A stretch of DNA of 64,000 nt, from contig CAVQVO010000004.1 in the NCBI GenBank assembly GCA_963717115.1, forward strand, positions 1 through 64,000, written 5' to 3'. The notes beneath the pieces were generated by a model, which had not been told where the DNA came from, ran no database searches, and was given only the letters and a program-made list of their open reading frames with translations. Both the position numbers and the translations under genes were made by a program. Below, piece by piece: positions 1 to 7,395 of this stretch (positions are counted from its first letter, which is position 1; every line of letters starts with the position of its first letter). Source of the stretch: JBBQUN01 sp963717115 (lineage in GTDB: Bacteria; Actinomycetota; Acidimicrobiia; Acidimicrobiales; SZUA-35).

Positions 1-267
1 CGTGTCTCCGGCTGGGTCTTCGGGTCAGACGGAGGTGTCAACCAGGCTGCCGGTGCGCCTCGTCGACGCACGAAGCTGCAGTCAGGCCCATCGGACACGG
101 CGATATCAAAGCATCCCCGAACGGCACCTCGGGGGCATGGCTCATCTCGATATTGACCGCGAGTTAGGGGACGCAGTCGCTGCGCACTCGTCGGGTATGC
201 GGGCGACACCTACAACCGGGTTGAAACGCACGGGGCACTCGAACCGGCCAGCCTGAGATCGAACCTC
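1..267. other. Left-edge stretch with no recognisable gene
   Basis: No reading frame here resembles a known family. A short plus-strand frame runs to about 256, but it is rich in Arg, Ser and His in the way typical of chance frames in GC-rich DNA, and it has no convincing ribosome binding site. The stretch may hold the end of a gene that begins outside the window, but nothing supports a call. Confidence 0.4.
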
Positions 268-304
268 CATAACGCTTGCCGTTCATAACGCACTACGTTA
301 TGCT
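268..304 (+). promoter_or_regulatory. Probable promoter and HigA-type operator of higBA
   Basis: The heptamer CATAACG occurs at 268-274 and 284-290, and its inverse CGTTATG at 296-302, so 284-302 is a 7-5-7 palindrome. A plausible promoter overlaps it: TTGCCG at 276-281, a 17-base spacer, then TATGCT at 299-304. That would start transcription at about 311-312, on the toxin start codon, giving a leaderless message. HigA proteins of this family repress their own operons by binding such palindromes. The assignment is inference from position and symmetry. Confidence 0.5.
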
Positions 305-311
305 CATCGAG

Positions 312-594
312 ATGTTGCAGTCGTTCCGTGACAAAGACGCCGAACGCGTCTGGCGCCGACAACGATCGAAACGCCTCGACCAACCCACACAACGCCGCCG
401 CCCTTCGCAAGCTGCTCATCCTCGACGCCGCAGACCAGATCGGCGATCTCCGGGTTCCGCCCGGCAACCGCCTCGAAAAACTCAAAGGCGACCGGGCGAA
501 CACCTACAGCATCCGAATCAACGACCAGTGGCGCATCTGCTTCCGCTGGACCACAGCCGGACCCGAAGACGTCGAGATCGTGGACTACCACTGA
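312..594 (+). pseudogene. higB: HigB/RelE-type toxin, frameshifted
   Basis: This would encode a HigB-family ribosome-dependent mRNA interferase of about 93 residues. The N-terminal part (MLQSFRDKDAERVWRR) is read from 312. The C-terminal part (LRKLLILDAADQIGDLRVPP, then SIRINDQWRICFRW and VEIVDYH) is read in the next frame and stops at 594. The two halves fit if one base is removed from the GCC-repeat tract near 392-402. Without that change, the N-terminal frame stays open and runs in frame into the antitoxin, ending at 905. Either the toxin is inactivated or the tract holds an assembly error. The promoter at 276-304 supports the ATG at 312; an in-frame ATG at 300 is the alternative. Confidence 0.75.
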
Positions 595-605
595 AAGAAG
601 ATGAC

Positions 606-905
606 ATGACCACACCCACCATGGAACCCATCCACCCTGGTGAGATCCTGATGCTCGACTACCTCGAGCCGCTCGGCGTCACCCAACACCGCGTCGCGGT
701 GGCCATCGGTGTGCCGCCGCGCCGGATCAACGAGATCGTGCACGGCAAACGCGGGATCACCGCCGACACCGCACTGCGCCTCGCCCGGTACTTCGGCACC
801 AGCGAACGGTTCTGGCTGAATCTTCAGAGCCGCTACGAGCTCGAGGTCGAACGAGACCGCCTCGCCGGAACGCTCGATCAGATCGAACCCCTGACGCTCG
901 CGTAG
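606..905 (+). CDS. higA: HigA-type antitoxin, XRE-family HTH
   Basis: A 99-residue antitoxin of the HigA/VapI (XRE) family. It starts with the usual HPGEIL segment (residues about 10-15), followed by a helix-turn-helix (VTQHRVAVAIGVPPRRINEI) and the GKRGITADTALRLARYF and FWLNLQ segments typical of this family. It would neutralise HigB and repress the operon. It begins 11 bases after the toxin stop, so the two genes are co-transcribed. The gene is intact although the toxin frame is broken, as expected if loss of the toxin is tolerated while loss of the antitoxin is not. Confidence 0.9.
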   Translation: MTTPTMEPIHPGEILMLDYLEPLGVTQHRVAVAIGVPPRRINEIVHGKRGITADTALRLARYFGTSERFWLNLQSRYELEVERDRLAGTLDQIEPLTLA

Positions 906-1026
906 AGCCGTCTCAACTGACGCTCGAGCGGCCACCCCGTAGATTGGCGTGGTCGAGGTTCAGAGATAGCCCCTACCGCTCAGGGCTCTGGTCTCGAACA
1001 CCGCCCCGTATCGCTGGTCCTGCGGG

Positions 1027-1434
1027 TCAGTCGACTGCCAGCCGTTCGACCGGTTGGCCAGTGATCTCGGCGATGAGTTCGAAGTCTTTGTCGAGATGGA
1101 GGACCGTGAGCTCAGCCGGCTCGGCAGTTGCTGCGATCAAGAGATGGGGAATCGATGGCGCTCGATGCTGACCACGCGCTGCGAGAACCGATTGCACCTC
1201 GATGGCACGGTCCTCGATTCTCGGTGTGAGGTACTCGACCGGCATCGAAGCAAGTGGAGGCTCTGTCAGCAACGACCGGTGATCCGGCGCTGAACGGGCC
1301 GAGAAGCCAACCTCGAGGCGAGTGAGCGTGGAGATTCTGACGAGTCCTCGCTCGATTCGAACGGCCCATTCGGCGGCATCGACCGAGAGGTGGAGTCTGC
1401 CGATCGCTGACTTGTCGATGAGCCAGGTGCTCAC
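1027..1434 (-). CDS. vapC: VapC-type PIN-domain ribonuclease toxin
   Basis: A 135-residue PIN-domain protein. The acidic positions of the family are visible: Asp in WLIDKSAIGRL near the N-terminus, Glu in TRLEVGFSARS, and the aspartates of VLHLDKDFELIAEITG near the C-terminus. VapC toxins are Mg-dependent RNases that cut tRNA or rRNA. It starts with GTG inside a GTGA overlap with the stop of vapB, so the genes are translationally coupled. Length and motif spacing are normal and the gene looks intact. Confidence 0.88.
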   Translation of the reverse strand: MSTWLIDKSAIGRLHLSVDAAEWAVRIERGLVRISTLTRLEVGFSARSAPDHRSLLTEPPLASMPVEYLTPRIEDRAIEVQSVLAARGQHRAPSIPHLLIAATAEPAELTVLHLDKDFELIAEITGQPVERLAVD

Positions 1435-1652
1435 GACCAGGCGTCGGACATGACATCGGGATCGTCGAGATCTTGTGTGAGATCTGCGAACCGTTCGAGC
1501 TGCTCGACGTTGACCGGTCCGGCGATCTGCGTGCTTTCGCGTTCCAGTGTTCGCCTGAGGTATTCGGTCCTCGACAGACCCATGCGCTTCGCTTTGGCGT
1601 CGATCGCTGCCAGCACGTTGTCGGGAACGTCTCGGATCAGGATGTCAGTCAT
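1431..1652 (-). CDS. vapB: VapB-type antitoxin, ribbon-helix-helix
   Basis: A 73-residue protein beginning MTDILIRDVPDNVLAAID, a ribbon-helix-helix N-terminus. The segment KAKRMGLSRTEYLRRTLE follows, and the C-terminus is acidic (DLTQDLDDPDVMSDAW), as expected for the part that wraps the toxin. A GGAGGT ribosome binding site lies just upstream of the ATG at 1652, so I prefer this start to the GTG two codons earlier. The gene precedes vapC and overlaps it by four bases. The product would bind VapC and repress the operon. Confidence 0.85.
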   Translation of the reverse strand: MTDILIRDVPDNVLAAIDAKAKRMGLSRTEYLRRTLERESTQIAGPVNVEQLERFADLTQDLDDPDVMSDAWS

Positions 1653-1862
1653 GGCCACCTCCGGTGATAGCAGACGATATCACCGGCGCCCCTGGCTGTC
1701 ACCTATCGCTCACGCGGCAGGCATCTCGGAGCGTCACCGAACGCCAGGACTATGCGCACCGCGATGCCGATGTGGTGCGCTTGTGCTCGGTCCACGGCCT
1801 ACTCCGATGTGTTGAGGTCTCTGTCGATCGAAGTCCTCTGGGGTGGCGCGGGCCCGATGCGG

Positions 1863-2135
1863 CTATTGATTGCGAAAGACGAGTTGGGCTGACCATGCGT
1901 CGATCAGTCGATCGAGGTCGGGGTCCAGATGGCGGGAGGCAGTCCGATTGAGGACCTCCTGTGCTTGGTCGGCCGCCATCATCACGACTGCGTGGAGTGC
2001 GGTCGTGACGATTTCTCGATGCTCGTGACTGTCGATGATCTGCACCAAATCATCAATGCAGTACGGGTTGCGCAAATCTCGGAGCATCTGCACAGGGAGC
2101 GAAACGCCTGGGTGCCCGGTTCGCTCACGGGGCAA
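1863..2135 (-). CDS. Small hypothetical protein, last gene of the RiPP-like operon
   Basis: I do not recognise this 90-residue protein. It looks helical, with DLRNPYCIDDLVQIIDSHEH followed by a long hydrophobic helix (TTALHAVVMMAADQAQEVL). It follows the sulfotransferase on the same strand after 34 bases and so may be its last operon partner. The start is uncertain: the longest frame begins with TTG at 2135, and a GTG about 14 codons in is the alternative. The true protein could be about 75 residues. Confidence 0.45.
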   Translation of the reverse strand: MPRERTGHPGVSLPVQMLRDLRNPYCIDDLVQIIDSHEHREIVTTALHAVVMMAADQAQEVLNRTASRHLDPDLDRLIDAWSAQLVFRNQ

Positions 2136-2169
2136 CGCCGGTCCGTTGTCCCGATCGTTCGGCAGGGTG

Positions 2170-3462
2170 CTAGGAGTAGCCGAGTCGATGTGCGAGATCG
2201 CCGGCGATCGTGGCGAACGCAGCGAGGTCGTTGTCGTCGAGATGGCCTTTCCATGCGTCGTCGATCGCCACCGCCTGACGATTGAATCGCATGGGGTTGC
2301 CCCGCACCTGGTGGCTGGTCAGAGTCAACATGGTTCCGACGTCGACGGGTGAGGGATCGACCCCAAGCCAGGCGAATAGGTCCTTCAGCACCTCGGTCGT
2401 TCTCGTCGCCAAGTCCTCGTAGCGAACCATCACGACACGATCGTGGCGGTCGGCGGCGAAGTCGAGGATCGCCGTGTGGGTGCTCGCCCACTGCCTGGCC
2501 GCCTCGGGAGCCGGCGTCCCGTTCCACTGCCGGGCCGACCACAGGTAGGCCCGGCCGTCACGAACGATGTGGACATATCGGCGCTGCGGTGATGCTGGGA
2601 GTTGCGACACCCATTCCAGGTGCTTGCTCGAGTCGATCACGACGCTGGACCCCGCCCGGTGGGCCACGGCACCGATGAGGGCGTCGACGTCGACCACGCG
2701 ATCCTCTTCGGATGCGAGATAGGGAGGTGCCAGTGGACCCCAGAATCCACAGACATCCAGGGGCACGCGGCACGAGCACGCAAAGCGCCGACGGAAGTCG
2801 TGGGGAAGTGTGTCGATTTCCCCTGCAGTGAACACCTGGGGATGGGACTCCAGCAGCAAGCCGAGCAACGTGGAGCCACAGAATCGCGTTCCCAGAAAGT
2901 GCGCGCTCTGGGCAGCGGGTCCTTCATCGTTGTCGTTGGCACCGAATGCGGATTGCCGAACGGTGTAGGGGTCTGGAATGCCCAGGTGGTCGAAGCCTCG
3001 GCGCCGATCGGCGCACGATGGCCGGCATCGGCAGTGTCGTCGCACTGAGCAGACCGGAATCAGATGGAGGGGCACGCGCAAGCGCAACGCCTCGGTCAGC
3101 AACCAGTCGATGCTCTGGCCGTTCGCTGGGCGACGAACGTCGATTCCCCGGAAAGGGATCTGGTCGGCGGCGTTGAGATACAGGCGGGCGCCACGACGCT
3201 CCGCCTCTCGTACCGCGAGCTCGAGCGGGTCCGCCGCAAACAGGAGTTCGGATCGATGCCACCGGGCGAAGGCGCGGGCCGCGGCCCGCCATCCTGGCGG
3301 TCCGGGTTCGTGGGCAACGAGCACGGGCGGCGGGCTTCGACGGCGGGCGAAGCCGATGGTCACCGCAGAGGCAAGCCCCTCGTCGAGCAATGCAACGGCT
3401 CGCTCACGCACGCGTGCGCCTCGAGATGGATCGACCGTCGGTGCGGCGACGATTCGCCGCAC
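2170..3462 (-). CDS. PAPS-dependent sulfotransferase with an extra N-terminal region
   Basis: A 430-residue protein. Residues about 187-430 form a sulfotransferase domain: the 5'-phosphosulfate loop is FLGTRFCGSTLLGLLLESHP (189-208), the 3'-phosphate motif is YVHIVRDGRA (306-315), and a Cys cluster (FACSCRVPLDVCGFW, about 227-241) resembles those of other bacterial sulfotransferases. Residues 1-186 are not a family I recognise and include a Cys/Arg-rich stretch (CSVRRHCRCRPSC, 138-150). The domain family moves sulfate from PAPS to an alcohol, phenol or amine. Starting with GTG 15 bases after a short peptide gene, it is a candidate tailoring enzyme for that peptide. The link to the peptide is inference. 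Confidence 0.8.
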   Translation of the reverse strand: MRRIVAAPTVDPSRGARVRERAVALLDEGLASAVTIGFARRRSPPPVLVAHEPGPPGWRAAARAFARWHRSELLFAADPLELAVREAERRGARLYLNAADQIPFRGIDVRRPANGQSIDWLLTEALRLRVPLHLIPVCSVRRHCRCRPSCADRRRGFDHLGIPDPYTVRQSAFGANDNDEGPAAQSAHFLGTRFCGSTLLGLLLESHPQVFTAGEIDTLPHDFRRRFACSCRVPLDVCGFWGPLAPPYLASEEDRVVDVDALIGAVAHRAGSSVVIDSSKHLEWVSQLPASPQRRYVHIVRDGRAYLWSARQWNGTPAPEAARQWASTHTAILDFAADRHDRVVMVRYEDLATRTTEVLKDLFAWLGVDPSPVDVGTMLTLTSHQVRGNPMRFNRQAVAIDDAWKGHLDDNDLAAFATIAGDLAHRLGYS

Positions 3463-3477
3463 CGACGACGAGACGGC

Positions 3478-3759
3478 TCAGACCCGCCCCCCCTCGGTCG
3501 GGGTCAGAACCGAGGCGTTGATGACGCCGGCGCCGAGACCGAGCTTCTGGCCGAGGCGATCCTTCATCAGGATGGGCTTGTCACCGTAGGGATTGTCTCG
3601 GAGTCCCTTCATGGCGAAGCCGCTCACGTCGTCGTCGTTGTCCAGGGCCGCAGCGCGGCTCAGGATCAGGTCGAGCGCGCTCGACTCGTTTTCGGTCAAG
3701 TCGAGCGAAGCGAGCTTCGTCGAGAGCGAATTGAACAGTTCGGCATCGTTGTTCGTCAT
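3478..3759 (-). CDS. Cysteine-free short peptide, candidate RiPP precursor
   Basis: A 93-residue peptide between the LanM-like enzyme and the sulfotransferase. Residues 1-50 are acidic and helical (KLASLDLTENESSALDLILS), like a leader. The C-terminal part has DNPYGDKPILMKDRLGQK, a glycine-rich hinge (LGLGAG, 73-78), then VINASVLTPTEGGRV with Ser83, Thr86 and Thr88. There is no cysteine anywhere, so no lanthionine could form. A GAGGG ribosome binding site precedes the ATG. I do not know the family. Position, size, acidic leader-like half and Gly-rich break suggest a modified-peptide precursor; it could also be a small accessory protein. Confidence 0.6.
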   Translation of the reverse strand: MTNNDAELFNSLSTKLASLDLTENESSALDLILSRAAALDNDDDVSGFAMKGLRDNPYGDKPILMKDRLGQKLGLGAGVINASVLTPTEGGRV

Positions 3760-3875
3760 GATGGTCCCTCACTTACGTGTCTGGTGTTGGTGTTGGTCGA
3801 CAGGACGGCCGCTCGCCTGGCTGGTTACATCGCCGGCGCGACTTGGGTCCCTCGACGACGTCTTGCGGCGAGGCG

Positions 3876-6116
3876 TCAACAGAAGGTCACGAGATTGCGG
3901 ATCGCCGGTTCACCGCCCAGCGCGAGCGCGCCCAGGAGCTGACCTGCTCGACCCCTCGACAGTCCGAGGCCGACGGGGTCGGCAGGATTGGCGACTGGCT
4001 GTCGAGACCGAACGCTGCTTCCGGCGAGGCGAAGCGCTGCATCGACTCCGCTGGTCCCGAAGCCGAGGGATTCGTCGATGGCTTGCGTGTGTTCCATGTG
4101 TGCCATGGTGCGCCGGACGTGTTCGGGGTCGGTGGTGAAGACCCGTTCGACTCGTGCCCGTGCGCCGACGTAGCCCGCACTCCCGTTGAACCACGAGACC
4201 AGTGCCGGGCCGCTCGGATCGAGGAGTGACGTACGACGGCCACCGACGCCGTCGTATTGCTCGATCCACTGGTCCTCCAGCAAGGCCAGCATTCGGCCCG
4301 CCCGAATGCACTCCTCATCGTCGAACGCCTCGGCTGCGGCGAGAAGCACCATGGCGATGCCGGTCACACCGTGAGCGAAACCGGGGCGGCGCAATGCTGG
4401 CGGCCGTTTGTCGAACGGAGTGGCGAGAATCTCCTGCGCTCCGGCGCGGCAGATGGCTCGTGCGCGCGTTCGCGCTTCGGGCGCGTGGCTCAACGCAGCG
4501 ATCGAGAGTGCTGCGGCTGCGGTCCCAGCCCAACCGTCGGCCAGGTCGAATCGAGCACCGTGCTCTCGTCCGTCGGCGACTTCGACCAACCACCGGACCG
4601 ACCGCTGCACCAGGCCCGGCTCGTCGAGCAGGGTTCCGATCCATGCCGACGCCCACGCGACCCCAGGCTGCCCGTCGTCGAAGGTCGGATCGTCACCCAC
4701 GTCAGCGATCGCAGGCAATCCGTCGAGCGCGAGCCGGACGTAGCGCTCGTCGTTCCCGCCGACCGCAGCCAGCGTCAGTGCCAGGGCAATACCGGCCGCG
4801 CCATCGAACAGGCCTGGCGATGTCGCCGACATCTCGCGATAGGCGCTGAGCCCACCGAGCCGATCAGTTGGCCACTGAACACGTTGACCGACCCTCACCG
4901 CATGCTCAGCAAGATGCTCGGCCAGATCTCGTGGCCGACCTCTGAAGCTCGAGGGCCGGCTGCCGCCCCACTCGGGTGATTCCCCCTCACCAGACGAATC
5001 GGCCGTTCGTCGGTGTATCTGGCCCGAGTCACCAGTCCAGCCGTCCTGGGCGAGTCGGAGTTCGATGTCGAAGCACCAGGCGCTGACCACCGCGTCATCA
5101 CCGGCGAGTTCGAGCCGTCGGCGAATTCCATCGGTGGAGGTCCGCAGAACCCCCGTGGCGACCAACGTCTCCTCGGAGGGACCGAGCGCGACGAGCTTGC
5201 CACTTCGCACCGCGATCAGCGGGACGTCTCCCCCCGCAAGCGCCTCGGCTTCGGCATCGACGAGACGGGTGACGCCACCGGGTCCGAGTACACGAGCAAG
5301 ATCGTCGGGAAGCGTCGGTGCCGCGTCGGCCCATCGTGTCGAGCCCATCTGTTTCAAGTGGTTCACGTAGACGCCAGTGGGCCGAAGGAGAACTCGTAGC
5401 GGCATGCGTTCGAGGTCGCCAGGGATGATCTGGTCGGGATCGAGACGGCCGGCGATCTCGATGGCCGACCGATACCCGCGGACGAAGTCGATGGGATCGG
5501 CCGTGGGGGTGCCAGGGGCAAGGTTCCCGAGGTGGAGCCCCGACATGTCGGTTGCCGTTGCGGTGTACCAACCGAGCGTTCGCGGAAGGACGCCGATGGC
5601 CATCGGACCGTCGCTGAGAAGGATGTCGGGGGCGGTTGCCACGAGCGGCTGCCCGATGCACTCGAGATCGATCGGAATCATCGCTGCCCGGTGGTTGACG
5701 ATGTTCTCGGTGTGCACATCGGTGATGCCGAGCACGTGCATCGTGGCGACGACAGCACCCGTCCGGCGCCGAAAACCCTCGGCACTCGGGATGGTCGAAG
5801 CCTCGACCTTGCTCATCCAACCGTGGTCGCCGAGGTCGACCACCCGATAGGGAGGAATGGTTCGCCACGACTCGTCGAGCGCGCCCAGCACGTCGCTGAA
5901 CCATTGCTCTGGTTGGAGTGATCGAGGCTTGAGGAACCACGAGGCTCCATCGTCGAACACGACCTCGGCGACCTGTCGACCGCCGCGATGGGGATCTGAC
6001 AGAGCGCGGCGCAAGACGCGCACGTCTGCCGCGGTCTTGTCGACCCCGGGGATTCCCCGATCGACGCGGTCGAGGAGTTCACGCTCAGCGGCATTCGCCG
6101 CTTCGTCGAGCGTCAT
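3876..6116 (-). CDS. Compact LanM-like synthetase with a zinc-ligand-less LanC domain
   Basis: A 746-residue protein, shorter than class II lanthipeptide synthetases (about 900-1100). The N-terminal half is a DUF4135/LanM dehydratase-type kinase fold: FLKPRS (K63, R65), SKVE (103-105), ITDVHTEN (D133, H135, N138) and IPIDLE (D150, E152). Residues about 430-746 are LanC-like, with GLFDGAAGIA (435-444), DLADGWAG, and GFAHGVTGIA (H582 kept). The zinc-binding motifs are altered: the expected SWCxG is SWFNG (Cys to Phe643) and the expected CHG is LGFG (685-687). The family dehydrates Ser/Thr and closes thioether rings; this one may dehydrate but should not bind zinc. Its ATG lies in an ATGA overlap with the upstream peptide gene. 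Confidence 0.82.
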   Translation of the reverse strand: MTLDEAANAAERELLDRVDRGIPGVDKTAADVRVLRRALSDPHRGGRQVAEVVFDDGASWFLKPRSLQPEQWFSDVLGALDESWRTIPPYRVVDLGDHGWMSKVEASTIPSAEGFRRRTGAVVATMHVLGITDVHTENIVNHRAAMIPIDLECIGQPLVATAPDILLSDGPMAIGVLPRTLGWYTATATDMSGLHLGNLAPGTPTADPIDFVRGYRSAIEIAGRLDPDQIIPGDLERMPLRVLLRPTGVYVNHLKQMGSTRWADAAPTLPDDLARVLGPGGVTRLVDAEAEALAGGDVPLIAVRSGKLVALGPSEETLVATGVLRTSTDGIRRRLELAGDDAVVSAWCFDIELRLAQDGWTGDSGQIHRRTADSSGEGESPEWGGSRPSSFRGRPRDLAEHLAEHAVRVGQRVQWPTDRLGGLSAYREMSATSPGLFDGAAGIALALTLAAVGGNDERYVRLALDGLPAIADVGDDPTFDDGQPGVAWASAWIGTLLDEPGLVQRSVRWLVEVADGREHGARFDLADGWAGTAAAALSIAALSHAPEARTRARAICRAGAQEILATPFDKRPPALRRPGFAHGVTGIAMVLLAAAEAFDDEECIRAGRMLALLEDQWIEQYDGVGGRRTSLLDPSGPALVSWFNGSAGYVGARARVERVFTTDPEHVRRTMAHMEHTQAIDESLGFGTSGVDAALRLAGSSVRSRQPVANPADPVGLGLSRGRAGQLLGALALGGEPAIRNLVTFC

Positions 6117-6433
6117 CGCACCATCGGGCCGGTCTCGAGTTCGATCATGCGGACGTCGATCGCGACCTCGGAGAAGTGGCCACGCGACACGACCTCGAAC
6201 GCCTCCGGTTCGCCGTGCCACCGTCCTGAGCGCAAGCCGCCCTCGACATCGATGCTTCGAGCCAGTCGGGCGACCTCGGAAGGGAGTTCGTCGCCCAACG
6301 CCTCCCGGATGATCGCTGTCACCCACGCCTGGGGCTGAGCGAGCAACGCCGCCCGAAAGCCAGGCTGTTCCTCGATGCGGGTCGTGAGGAGGCTGCCGAC
6401 GAGGTCGGCGATGGTCTGTGGCCTGTCAGGCAC
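6113..6433 (-). CDS. NHLP-leader-like cysteine-free peptide
   Basis: A 106-residue protein starting with GTG at 6433. The start overlaps the hydrolase stop by eight bases, and the end overlaps the synthetase start (ATGA). Residues about 8-55 resemble the nitrile-hydratase-like leader family: TIADLVGSLL, then PGFRAALLAQPQAW (24-37) and ALGDELPSEV (45-54). The C-terminal half (SIDVEGGLRSGRWHGEPEAF and onward) has Ser, Trp and His but no Cys. It could be a second RiPP precursor, or a stand-alone leader-like recognition protein for the synthetase. The similarity is by eye, and the functional reading is inference from coupling to the enzyme gene. Confidence 0.6.
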   Translation of the reverse strand: MPDRPQTIADLVGSLLTTRIEEQPGFRAALLAQPQAWVTAIIREALGDELPSEVARLARSIDVEGGLRSGRWHGEPEAFEVVSRGHFSEVAIDVRMIELETGPMVR

Positions 6434-7310
6434 CGTAGGCCAGCCCGGCCGAGATGACGAGGGATTCGCGGGATCGACCAGGAGGGATGTGACCGTTCTC
6501 GAAATCGTGATAGCAGAACGCCTGGAAGCCAGGGCGAAGAGCGAATCGTTCGAGCGAGCCCTCCGCGAAGTCGAGCCCGGCGGTTTCGAGAAACGGCAGG
6601 AGGTGATGCCGGTGATGCACGCGGTCGTACGTGTTCTGCACGATGCAACAGGGCGCACGGCGGTCGACGATCGATGCGCTGACATGCAGGTGATCCCGGT
6701 GGAGAGCGATCACTTCGTCGAGGCCTTGCGACGGGTAACTGATGCCGAGCATTGCGCTGACATGGTCGGGGTCGTAGCGCTCGACGTAGAGCTGCGGATT
6801 GAGAGCGAGAACGGTCGCGTCCGGGAGCGACTCAGCGAGCTTGAGACCGGCGAAGCCCCCAGCTGAGCTGCCGTACAGCACCACTCCCGACGGCTCGATC
6901 CCCGATCTCGAGCTGAAGTGGTCGATCCATCTTGCGAGCTCGTCGAAAACTGGCCGGCCGTTCGTTCCCTGGAACCAACCCAATGTTGCGGTCGATGACG
7001 CCATGATCGTCGGATCCGAGACGGCGAGTACGTGGGCGTCGAAGGTCGCAGCCCACGAAGCCCGCTGGAACGCAGCGTCGAACCGGCTGCGGTCCAATGC
7101 GCCGGGCAGCAGGACGAGGAGTCGCCTTGCCCCCTCGTGTGGTCGGAAATAGGCGGGAATGTCGTGGTGATGACCGCAGAGCACCATCGTGGCTTCGCGG
7201 TCGAGCGGTGGGGGATTGGTCCTCTGGCTGACTTCGCCGAGGTGTGGTGCTGCGTCGGCATTCGACCGGAAGGGTCGCACGCTGCCGCAGCGGTGTGTCG
7301 ACTCCGCCAT
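6426..7310 (-). CDS. Alpha/beta-hydrolase-like protein of the RiPP-like operon
   Basis: A 294-residue alpha/beta hydrolase-type protein. LLVLLPGALDRSRFD gives the N-terminal strand and oxyanion region, VVLYGSSAGGFAGLKLAE the nucleophile elbow (GSSAG), and HDFENGHIPP near the C-terminus probably the catalytic His. It is not close to a named esterase; the GSSAGG elbow and overall layout recall Asp2-like hydrolases of surface-glycan and secretion loci. A ribosome binding site (AGGGG, about eight bases upstream) supports the ATG at 7310. It is first in the operon and its end overlaps the NHLP-like gene. It could act as a peptidase or acyl-transfer enzyme on the product, which is unproven. Confidence 0.7.
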   Translation of the reverse strand: MAESTHRCGSVRPFRSNADAAPHLGEVSQRTNPPPLDREATMVLCGHHHDIPAYFRPHEGARRLLVLLPGALDRSRFDAAFQRASWAATFDAHVLAVSDPTIMASSTATLGWFQGTNGRPVFDELARWIDHFSSRSGIEPSGVVLYGSSAGGFAGLKLAESLPDATVLALNPQLYVERYDPDHVSAMLGISYPSQGLDEVIALHRDHLHVSASIVDRRAPCCIVQNTYDRVHHRHHLLPFLETAGLDFAEGSLERFALRPGFQAFCYHDFENGHIPPGRSRESLVISAGLAYGA

Positions 7311-7395
7311 GTTTCATCCCCTCATCTGTGGCAGTCGGTCGTGATTCGCGTCGACGCCGGATCGGCCGGAGCCGCTCGAGGTCCTGACGTCGAAT

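Noticed and set aside
2..256. Plus-strand open frame at the left edge
   Set aside because: Composition is that of a chance frame (Arg, Ser, His rich), no ribosome binding site, no family resemblance.
3876..6116. Ordinary class II lanthipeptide synthetase
   Set aside because: The enzyme is too short, the LanC zinc ligands are replaced, and neither nearby peptide has a cysteine, so a standard lanthionine product is not supported.
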